From Datnioides undecimradiatus (lineage: Eukaryota; Chordata; Actinopteri; Lobotiformes; Datnioididae): a DNA stretch of 64,000 nt. The notes beneath the pieces are model-generated. The model saw only the letters and a list, made by a program, of their open reading frames with translations, did no database searches and was not told the DNA's origin. A program made the translations under genes and the position numbers. Location of the stretch: assembly GCA_008933995.1 (NCBI GenBank), contig WARS01000007.1, positions 9,107,676-9,171,675 of the forward strand. The letters run 5' to 3'. Of the stretch, positions 54,378 to 64,000 are shown in pieces (position 1 is the stretch's first letter; each line of letters starts with the position of its first letter).

Positions 54378-55738
54378 CTAGCTGTGGTAGAGGCGTATGC
54401 GCTGGGATATGTTGCTACGACAGAGAGGGCAGTTCTGCAGAGCGTCGCTGCAGACCTGACAACAGCATACATGACCACAAGGCAGGAAGATAACCTGAGA
54501 CTGGAGAGACACAAAGAAAAGACACAGTCAGACAAATGGAGCGCATACATGTGAGCACTGTACTGTTCTGAACATTTTCAAGGATATTTTCTGGAGAAAC
54601 TGAGGAATGATCCACTACATTTATAGACTTTGGAGGGTGGGTATCTTTATACACTTGAGTTGACACAAACAAAAAATGTATGTAAACAGTGTGTTATTTT
54701 GCACTAACACAAGATTTTCTGAAGCCTGACATCACGAGTCGGCCTTAAGACAAAACCCGGAGACAAATTCACTTTGAGGGATGTAAACAAAAAAGTACAA
54801 TGTTGCCACGGAGTCAGTGGGTGTGTCCAAAATCACTCCTTATATAATGTATAACCTCTCTTTTCTCTCAGACGCCTATTACTAATCATCATCATAACTG
54901 AAAAGCATAGAACTGCACAACAATAATTATTCATCTTTAAATTGTAGAGCATTGCATTATAGGATTTTTAGCAGAAAGCATGCGGGGAACACAACTTTGT
55001 TTTGTTCCACCGTGGAGTTTGTGAGGGCACTATAAAAGGCCGAATTTACACACTCAGACTTTTGATACTAAATTAAATTCCAGACAGTCACTTTAAAGTA
55101 AATACGGAGTGACTTCAGACTTCAACTTTAGCCCTTCTTCTGTTTTTACAATTTGGGAAATGATCACCATTGGTGATGACCTACTGGCGGTTCTTGTTTG
55201 CAATGTAACCATGAATGCACTGCCAACTTTCACTAGTTCCTCTGATACTGAAATGACTTAAAAGCCTAAATGATTCTCAGGCAAGTTATGAAGTCATTAG
55301 AAGTTTCTTTTTTTCTGCAATTTCTAAGCAGGTTTATGGGCTTTTATTTCCCATAAATTGTTTCAGATATAACAACATCCTCAGGATGTGAACTTCACAC
55401 TGAATCTAAAAATATATGTATTATGACTGAGTTAATGACTCAAAGAAGAACAATTTTGATGATCTCATACCTTACCTCATTACTGAGACTGAAGGTAATA
55501 TTTTCTGGATTTGCTGAGGTGTTTTTTCTTACCCCGGTCTCCATGCAGACCACACACTCTGAGGTCCCTGGTCCCTCCACAGGGCTGGGAGCTGAGGGGG
55601 TGACAGGGGTCCCCGGGGTGGCTGGTGGGCTGGGGATCTGGAAGGTCGAGGTGTTGGGAAACGATGGAGGGGAGGAAGTGGGTGGAGCTGTGGGGGTGAC
55701 TTTAGCCTCCTCATCCTGCTGGGCAGCCTTACAAGCTC
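54378..55738 (-). other. lrsam1: lrsam1: P(T/S)AP motifs and C3HC4 RING
   Basis: PTAP is encoded at 55683-55694 and PSAP at 55587-55598; both are tetrapeptides recognised by the TSG101 UEV domain. The RING starts at ECVVCMETG in this exon and finishes in the last exon with [18 protein letters not shown] and [18 protein letters not shown], with all C3HC4 ligands present. A 1-kb intron (54501-55532) splits the RING. Confidence 0.95.
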
Positions 55739-58700
55739 CTGATTGAGAAAGCAAACAGGTTGGTTTTTCCATTCACTTTCTGTGAGTTTTAATTTCCGTG
55801 AACGTCATCCTGCTGAATTCTGCTGCCGTGTGCTGCTTCACATCTGCACCATCCACAACAATCTCCTGGAAAAGCCACTTCTCTACTTGTTGAGCGGTTG
55901 TTGTCATGCATGATTAAGATTAGCCCTGTGAGATCAGTGATTTAAGTCACTGGGGCCTCAGTAAAAACCATGTCAACACATTAACACATTTCTGACAATG
56001 TCAACAAAAACTGAATCTGATCTCGCATGACCGAGACTCGCATCGGATCTCAAATTTCAGTATGCATGGAGTATGTTGCAGTATGTACAGTGTAACTGTA
56101 TGATAAATGCAACTCGAGAGTGTGTTTAATGTACCTTCAAGGTGCTGTTCTCGAGCCCAGTTCAGAAGAGCTTTCTGGATTCCTATTTCATTAATGCCCA
56201 GCTGAAAAAAGAAAAGGAGAAGAAGAGAACTGATGATTCTCTGCAGGATCATCACTATATGTAAGTGACTCCTTTCACATGTGAGTCATCATTTCATTCG
56301 CTGTTGTGATAAAGATTATTATCACCACTGTTATAATAAAAGAATGTTTAAATCTCCAATGTCAAAGAGCCAACTGACAGAAGTGTGGTAGTAATGATGT
56401 CACAGACAGACCTTCTTGAGGTCAGAGGAAGTCATGTGGCGAAGGGCCTCAGTTGTTACTCGATGATGAGCCAGGATGGGCAGGTAGTGCTGAGCCGACA
56501 GTTTGCACAGCAGGTTGACTAACTCCTTCTCCACTCCCGCTTCCTGTAATATGGTTACAGGTTAAAAAGATCACAAGTTTGGTTTTCAGCAGAGACGGGC
56601 ATCATTTGAACCATTCATTCAACCTGTAGAGTAAGAGACACATCAGCGCTGCCACATATAACGTTTTCATTCACATGTCATTCGAGTTAACATTACAGAC
56701 ATGAGACAAAAGTTACGTTTGGAAGTTTTTCAGCGAAACAAACTAAGCAAATGTGCAGTGCAAGCTTCGAACATTCAAACTAGTAGGGTGACAATGATGC
56801 CACCAGGGCAGAGAGGATTAGTCAGATCATTTCAAAACTGGTGACTGGAGATAAACAACCACTGCAGTGAACAGCAACTACAAGAGCGGAGAGGATGTAT
56901 GAGGAAAGTGCTAACAAGAGAGCTATTACGACATACTTGTTAACGGTTCATACAGCCTGTGCGGAAAAGTAGGCCAGTCTGAACCTCACCCGTATTTTTA
57001 CTTTCACTTCAGACCTGATTCTTGTGGGGGTTTTTTATGAGTTTTCTACAATAATTTGATGCATTTACACAAACATGAAAATTACTGAAAATGTCCATCC
57101 CTAGTTTCCAGATGTTAGTGTGTGTCCTCTCTGTCCTGTACTGTACCTGCATGCGCAGTGACAGGGGCTTGGCATCCAACAGTCTCTGGTACTGGATCAT
57201 CCAGTAGTTCTGCTGGTTGGCCTCAGACTTCAGCTCCATCTCCGCCTGGAAAACACAGAAAACACATTGTTCAAATGACCACTAACTGAGGTGAGTGAGT
57301 GACTGAACAGAAGGCAAATTTGAGCAATCTCAGCCTCCAAAGCAGCACCACTTTGATAGCATGTGAGGAACAGAAGCACTGGGCATAGACTGACAGTGAA
57401 CAAGAGGAGAGGTAGCGCCAACTGAGGCCTGGTTCAAGCGGATGTTTCCTCACCAGAACCTGCCGCAGCTCCTGCTCTCTCTGGTCTCTCTGCTTCAGCA
57501 GCTGCTGTAACAAATCACTGAGGGCTGTGCGCTGCTCCACCAGAACCTCCTGCACACACATACACACACACACATCCCATGAGGCAAAGTGACAATACAC
57601 ATAGTAAATACCACTAAAAGACTGAAAATAGTAGACTAGACTGGATCTGATATGTTTAACTTAATGAGCATTATCACTTGAGTTCATTAATATCCCTTCA
57701 CTTCTGATTATTTTCTTTAATCATAGTGTTTTCAATGATTAATTGTTGCCGTGGAGCAATGACATGAAAGTAGCCAAAAGAAATGATATTGTAATCAACA
57801 GGAAGGGGAAAAGAAAAAAAAATCAATGTGGGAAGGCAAAGTAAGAAGGTGGTGACACCCACCTGCAGGTTCTCAGCATCCAGACAGCGTCTTTTAATCT
57901 CCAATTTAGTCAGCTGCTTTAATTCACCCTCTATGAGCTTGATCTGGGAGACAGTGGAGAAGCAAACATGAAGCTAGCAGGGAGACGGGACATGCCGCTC
58001 AACGCAAAGTCAGGATGAAAACATAAATGAAATGATTTGTGTGATTTCTGTGGGTAATATTACACAGGGTTACATGGGCACTGGGATGGTAACCAAAACA
58101 TCAAAAGAATTTACTAAATGAGGATGAGTAAATATGAGTTAGCTATGAATGGCATACCCGGAGCTACAAAGAGAACAAAACTGGTAAAAGAAATGCCAAT
58201 AATGCCCACAGTGTGAAGTTATTGTTCCTCTTTACCATCATTTTCTCATCACTAACAGCAAGGGAGAAAAGTGAGTATCTGCCTTACACCTTCAAGTAAG
58301 CTTTGCTAATTTTCTTACACAACAAAACAAGATGGAAACCAAACGGTGACATATATGACATTTAAAGTTGATATGACAAACAGCTGCTTATTTAAGTGTT
58401 CAGCTGACAACATTTAACATTAACATTAAAATTCATTTCAACTGTGTTTGTGTCCACCCAGTTAATGCATGTCAGTATTCTCTCTACCTCTCTATCTTTG
58501 TTCTCTACCAGCTCCTGAATGAAATACCAGTGTGTAGCCTGTACTATACTAAACACAACTGAAAACTGTAGGCAGGCATAGCAGAACTATAAACTCTGGA
58601 AAAGAAATGAGTTGGAGCGGTTACCAAACTTTAAGTTTAAGTTTGCTAACTTTAGGTTTTCTTTATTTTTTAACTAGATTTAACTGATTTTACAGATGCA

Positions 58701-61700
58701 GTTTTTAGGCCCCAGTGGAAAGTACAGATGTGTCTCATTCACATAGATTAGGGCTTGGTCCTTTTAGCCCAAAATCACAGCCCAGGGCAGTTGCCAAGAT
58801 GGCAGCCAAGTAAGGAGACTTGCTCTTTGACAAGATTGATTGGAGTGATGAGATGGAACCAAAACACTTAAAATGTAGCAGGGAACCTGCCTGACTTCGA
58901 GGGGGACTGCAGAGTATAAATCTCATCACTATGAGTGACACCTTTCACGGAGCAGCCAACAGAAATCAGTTGTGCTGCTTTGTGCAGCGTCTCCTTCGCC
59001 TCTTTCTGTCACTGAATAACATATAACGTGCTGAGGTTACAGGACATCTCACTGAAGTGGGTTCTCCCTGTCTGATCATCAGCCATCACCGCAGCTAGAC
59101 CCATGACAGAAGGACAGCCAATGCTAGCTTGAGGGACCTTTTTACAAAGTGAAACAAGCGCAACACAGACTGTGCAGAAGCTGTCGATGACTCAGCAGTT
59201 ATTGAAACAATACAGTCTGCATGGAATCAGTGCTCTTGTTATAAAGCCACACAAACCAGCTCCTGAAATCCTGCTTTCAGTGTCACTCGTTTGTTGTAAC
59301 AAGGCCAGTTGAGCAGAAGCATGAAATACACAGTTTAGTCCTGCAGTTAGTGACAAAACATGAGAATGGTTTTGGAGAGGCTGTCTGACAACATTTTAAC
59401 TCATTTTTATATCCCAGGAATGCAGAAAAATCAAATTAGTTTAATTTTCTCTCAATCTTGAGCCAACACCCCGGATTATTTCTTAGTTATTTTAATAATG
59501 TAAAAACAAACACAAAGTATAAAATAAAATAAGATTCTGATCAAAGTTGAACAAGGATATCTTTAAACTATGAGAGCTTGCTGAAGTCGTGCAACTAGTC
59601 TTTGACTGTATGAAATCATAAATCAACTTCCTTTGTTGCGGAGCTTTTTATGTGATGTTGAGCTCCACCTCCACCCATGCATACAGACCTGGTTGCGGAT
59701 GTAGCCATGTACAGCATCTTTCTGCAGCTGCAGGGCCTGGAATGCTGCTTTCTGCATCTCCTCCTGCAAAGAACAATCAAATGACATCACCTGGTTGCTT
59801 AAATACAGCGATTTTCAGTCACATCCAGCCTACCAACTGGTGACAGCGACAGAGGACACACCCCAGCCCCACATACCTCCTGTAAGATCTGGACGATGGC
59901 TTTAGATTTGTCCAGAACTTGTAGTGACAGCATCTTATCAAACTTCCTGTCCAAATTCTCCATACTGTTGTAAGACAGAGCAGAGAAACCACAAGCAGTG
60001 TTACCAACAAGTTTTTAAGAGCTTTGATTTGTTAGAAGCATGCCAATTTGCAATCTTAACATCATTCTGCTCAGATCTGGCATGTGTCTTTGTGCGTGTG
60101 GGGGTGTCTGACCTCCTGCAGGCTTCAGACACCAGGCTCTGCCTTCGATAGTCACTGGCTTCCTGCAGCAGGCTCATAGCACAGCTGTCTGACAGCATCT
60201 TCTGCATGGCAGCTAAAAACACACAGAGCGAGGACAGTAGGCACTTTTTAGAGGAAATGAATGCCAAACCATACCCAAACATTACATGAAATTAAATAAA
60301 CAGCACTGTGACTTTCTTTTTTGCTGTAAAATGGTTAAACATGTTTTTCCTACACAGGTGTTGGATGAACTGAAATACATACGGTCATTAAAAACCTAAA
60401 AGGCTTATCCTCTCGTATCCACTATTTAAGAAAATACCTGGAAATGTTTACTTTATTATTGTTTTCCAGCTTGATTACATTTACAATAGGTCACTAGAAG
60501 AATGAAATCCAATATTTGGGTTCATCATTTCTGGAAAACGAGGGGCACTCCAGCAATAAGCAGCTCTACACACAGAACACTGTGTAAGTAAAGTGTATAA
60601 GTCAAGCAGCTCACCTGCCACCTCCCTCTTCCTCAATGAATTGGCTTCTTCCTGTGTGATGGCAGCCAGATGCTCCATACGGATCCTAAGGGGGAGAACA
60701 CAACAACACATTTACAGTAAAGCTCTTCTGACTTTTAAACACAGGCATGGGATCAGACGGCTGGAAACAATCAGGACAATCAGGAAAATGCCTAAATTGT
60801 GATTTAATTCACACAAAGTACAATGGCTAAATTACTCAATTTTCTACTTGGTATTGCACATTAAATACAGCTGAGGCTGGAATGTCATTAGTGAACCTAA
60901 ACTTCCCCAGGTTCACTTCAGTTCCAGCTACGCTCTCCTCATCCTGTGTTTGCTGACAAAGCACGGCTGAACTTAACATTCTTGACCTTGTTTGTGAACT
61001 TGCATGCATTAGCTCTGACCTTCAGCTGAAATAGATTGATCCTGTAGCTCTCATATTCTTTTATATTATAATAAATACACATAACTTTCTGAATTTATTT
61101 GATTGTGCTCATATTTATTTAATAATTTCTCTGAGGGAAATAGATCCATATCCACCTCACCTTTCTTAACACCCAGTAAGTAACTATTTTGAATTTATTT
61201 TCACTTCTTTGTAAACGTTGCCAAAGCTTTGCTTCATTTAAGTGACGTCTTTAAGGCCTCCTGTGTCTTGTCACTGTGCTCTTATTTTCCTTCCCCTGAA
61301 AAGCACTTAGTGCATCTTACTTGGAAAGTGCTCTATAGATAGGCTCAGTCTGGTAAGTGGGAAACAATTGGATGAGTGCCTCATATCTTGCTGTAATAGA
61401 GCTGCCTGTTATGGATCAGCAGTCTGTCTACTTACCGATCTTCCTCCATGGCTTGAAGAAACTCTGCGCTTTTTTTCTGCCTGGAGAGTGAAAAACCCCC
61501 CCACTGCAGTTAGCAGCGACTCATTATTATGGACACTGTATGTATAAAACTTGTGTGTGACTCAGTTCACAACAACACAAACAGTGCTCTACATAGCCGA
61601 ATCCTTTGCACCTGTTTTTGTCCATCAGCATGTTGCTGACGCGACTGGTGATGCTCTCTTCAGCTTGTCGGACTTTCTCCAGCACCAGCAGCCTCTCAGC

Positions 61701-64000
61701 CTCCTGAGCCCTCTGCTGCTGGCTGACCCCCTGCTCCAGACGCTCCTGCTCCTACGTGTCGTACAGTTTAGACACACACAAATGTAGCTGAAATCAACAC
61801 AAAACAAACAGAGCAACTTTGAAAGAAACACAGACAGGAAAAACTGGAAACTGTTGCCTGAGTTTCTGTTGTTGCGAATACAGTTGCGTATGCTGTCAGC
61901 AAATGTGAGGTGAATTTCAGCAATGAGGAACTGTTGGATGTTGAATTAGCTGGCTGAGTCAAATGTTAAACATAAAGGTTGTCATACGCTATATTAAAAA
62001 TAAAGTAGTTTCAATGACACTAAGTACTTTTTTGACTGCTTAAAGACAAGAGAAGCTATTCAAGGTCATAACTTTCTTCTAGGCTAACTCTGGCTCTACT
62101 TGAAAGACAACAAAGTTCACAGTGTGGTTTCATAACAACAGCTGTGAGCTAAGAGGATCACACCTTCATCAAAGAATCAATAAGATGCACATCTGTCTAA
62201 CACTGCTGCAGGTGATCATGCTGTGTACCTGTCGGACCGAATTGAGGATGTTCTCCTTGCGTGAGGTGTTCAAGAGTATGAGCTGGGTGTGCTCCTTCTG
62301 CTTTTCCTCCAGGTGCCGCTCAAAGGCCAGCTTCTGCTGCATCTTCTGCTCCTGAAGGACAGAGGGATGCATCAATGTGTCTTTATACTCATTCAATACT
62401 GTATGCGTACATGTGTATGTCAACTTCTATGCTGCAAGCCTGTGATGCACCTGCCGCATCCAGAGTCTTGGAGCAAATATCCCTTAGGGGGTTTGGCTGT
62501 AAGAAGAGTATTGTTACATCTAAGCTGCCTTAGGTCAGTGTAACGACCTATAGATATCTGAAAATGAAATATATGCAACAGCCAGGCTTTGAAGCCAGGC
62601 TGAATCGAACAGTGACTGTGTTGCTGGAGTCCCACACCTTTCTCTTCTCGTAGTCACTGAATTTGCTCTGAAACAATAAGGAAAGACTGAATTAGACTTC
62701 AAGGTTGATACAGTGTAAACAGCAATTAACAAGGTTCAAGTAAACAGCATTATATAGAGTCACAAAGCTGAAATTTCTTTGTGTTATAGTTTTACACTGT
62801 GTACCTGCCACGCCTCCTCCAAGCCGTCCAGACTGTCCGAGTTCTGTGTGCCGCAGTCACTCTCCAGCACTGGCAGGAGATACTGCGATGGGGGGCAATA
62901 CTCCTCTCCCAGCTCTGAAAACCAATCCACAATATTCTCTTATACAATCTCATAGTGTGACACATTTTAACCTTCACTGTCGCTGACAGATTTACAGGCA
63001 CCTTTGTAGGAATGAAATTCCAGAGCTCAGAGATTGAGTAGCAAAATTTGAGTTAGTATAGTTTTAATGCTACAGAACTCCAGTGTCATCAAAGTACTAT
63101 TAGAACTCAAAGAAATACATCAGGATTTTACCATTTCATTGGCCGGCACTAAATCTGTTGCATCAAAGTCACTGAGTACGTGGGTAACGAAGCAGCGTGT
63201 CAAATAATACGTCAGCATGGCTCCATAATGTGTTTTTAATAGTTTTTGGTGCACTTTGGCCTGACTCTTCAATACTGCAGAATTGTGTTGGATGCAGTGG
63301 ACTGTGAAATTTGTATTTTAAATATCCAAATCCTTTTTGTGTGAACTCTATAATCTCATTCAGGGTTTACAAGAACAACACAGTTTTGCACAAATTTTGC
63401 ACAATTAGAATTACATGTCATTTATTTTTAAAAGCCGAAACACCTATACATAAATCATACATGGTATGTGAATGTGTGTACTAGTAAACTCTCACCAGAG
63501 CAAAGAAAGCGTTGGATGTTCTCTGTGCCCTCTGAGCACACAGACGCAGGTGGGTAGGACATGCTGGCAGCATCAAGTGTAAAGCTCTGTCACAGCGCAG
63601 AGACACAGACACAGACACACACACACAAACAAACATACAAAGTTTGTATAAAACTGTCTCTAAGTCCTGTTAAGTATTCCTGTAACTTTAAATCCCACGC
63701 ACCTCTAGAGTTCTGATGTAGGCCAGGGTTTTGGGCAGTTCAGCAATGTTATTGTCACTCAGGTCCAGCGTGCGCAGGCTGCTCAAAGAACCAACGGTGG
63801 ATGGCAGCCCGCTGAGAGAGTTGCCTGCACCGTGATGAGGAGGAAAAAACAAACACCTGTGTCATTTGACTTGCACTGTACACAGTCTGAAATAAACAGG
63901 GCAGCTGTATGTATCATACCCTTTAAATTGAGTGTCTGTAGAAGCCGCAGGTCCCCAATGGAGTCGGGCAGGGCCTTTAAACGGTTCTTCTCCACATTCA
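54378..64000 (-). CDS. lrsam1: E3 ubiquitin ligase LRSAM1 (Tal), 19 coding exons seen, N-terminus beyond window
   Basis: Exons, 5' to 3': 63920-64000 (partial), 63703-63824, 63496-63586, 62805-62914, 62638-62667, 62229-62351, 61612-61751, 61436-61480, 60615-60685, 60113-60212, 59877-59964, 59689-59763, 57863-57943, 57454-57549, 57147-57245, 56412-56543, 56135-56201, 55533-55738, 54378-54500. All join in phase to about 626 codons, ending at TAG 54378-54380. The order is leucine-rich repeats, long coiled coil, SAM domain, P(T/S)AP motifs and C-terminal RING, exactly as in vertebrate LRSAM1 (human 723 residues). The human enzyme ubiquitinates TSG101, acts in endosomal sorting and in ubiquitin tagging of intracellular bacteria, and RING-region mutations cause Charcot-Marie-Tooth 2P. 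Roughly 95 N-terminal residues lie outside the window. No break was found, so the gene looks functional. Confidence 0.97.
56135..56543 (-). other. lrsam1: lrsam1: SAM domain exons
   Basis: [20 protein letters not shown] and [19 protein letters not shown], then across the next junction [18 protein letters not shown], show the five-helix sterile-alpha-motif pattern, with the conserved LGI...G...LL core. Confidence 0.9.
58785..58965 (+). mobile_element. interspersed fish repeat ('CACTATGAGYGACACC' family), copy 2
   Basis: GGGGGACTGCAGAGTATAAA is followed by TCACTATGAGTGACACCTTT (58926-58945), matching the block at 23218-23239 in the same orientation. It lies in an lrsam1 intron. Confidence 0.55.
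60853..60900 (+). mobile_element. short fragment of the 'GAGCTAAATGCTAAC' repeat family in an lrsam1 intron
   Basis: AATACAGCTGAGGCTGGAAT followed by GTCATTAG matches an internal part of the percomorph repeat seen at 22385-22740, a part not preserved in that copy. Confidence 0.4.
63496..64000 (-). other. lrsam1: lrsam1: leucine-rich repeat exons
   Basis: The visible repeats are [40 protein letters not shown] and [17 protein letters not shown], each with the LxxLxLxxNxLxxLP pattern. The LRR cap follows ([13 protein letters not shown], then NIQRFLCS). The first visible exon runs off the window edge at the codon before NVEKN. Confidence 0.95.

Larger units (their letters stand above)
57147..62667 (-). 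other. lrsam1: lrsam1: coiled-coil exons
   Basis: Thirteen short exons from [10 protein letters not shown] to PLSLRMQ encode a Glu/Gln/Lys/Leu-rich heptad region (e.g. [18 protein letters not shown] and [18 protein letters not shown]). In human LRSAM1 this region mediates oligomerisation and binding to the TSG101 steadiness box. The largest intron (57944-59688) carries an interspersed repeat at about 58785-58965. Confidence 0.9.

Overview
This window is nuclear genomic DNA from a ray-finned fish, most likely a percomorph. Five protein-coding genes can be placed by protein similarity. They have vertebrate exon-intron structure (GT-AG introns) and are separated by AT-rich DNA with microsatellites and interspersed repeats of kinds common in spiny-rayed fishes. 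No prokaryotic, viral, CRISPR or operon-like features were seen. Family assignments come from recognising protein sequences and repeat consensi from memory; no database search was run.

Layout. (1) 282-356 (+): the last coding exon of ptpa (PP2A phosphatase activator), followed by a probable 3' UTR to about 1.4 kb. (2) 9926-10807 (-): intronless ier5l (immediate early response 5-like), convergent with ptpa, with a TATA box and two CCAAT boxes upstream. (3) About 11.1-40.4 kb: a gene desert of roughly 29 kb with microsatellites, several old repeats, one pre-miRNA-like hairpin (13553-13642) and one unexplained 224-codon open frame (18696-19370, -). (4) 42722-43878 (+): ntmt1 (N-terminal Xaa-Pro-Lys methyltransferase) in three coding exons, with a probable non-coding first exon and promoter near 40.3-40.45 kb. 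(5) 47036-51598 (-): ndor1 (diflavin reductase of cytosolic Fe-S assembly), complete in 14 coding exons, with a probable 5' UTR exon ending at 52275. (6) 54378-64000 (-): lrsam1 (LRR/SAM/RING E3 ubiquitin ligase), 19 coding exons seen; the N-terminal part lies beyond the right edge.

Working together. ptpa and ier5l are neighbours here and in human 9q34, and both connect to PP2A: PTPA activates the catalytic subunit, and IER-family proteins are reported to bind PP2A holoenzymes. The order ptpa - ier5l - desert - ntmt1 matches human 9q34.11 in compressed form, so the desert is the best place to look for conserved regulatory elements. ndor1 and lrsam1 also lie on human 9q but in distant bands, which implies local rearrangement. 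The other genes have unrelated housekeeping roles (alpha-N-methylation, electron supply for Fe-S assembly, ESCRT-linked ubiquitination) and show no obvious shared regulation.

The coding models for ntmt1, ndor1 and lrsam1 were checked exon by exon for reading phase, and all junctions join in frame. UTRs, promoters and repeat boundaries are less certain. I found no strong evidence for an undescribed system. The hairpin, the 224-codon frame, a proline-rich pseudo-exon at 5.9-6.3 kb and an octamer-rich repeat at 4.2-4.5 kb are the items most worth a second look.
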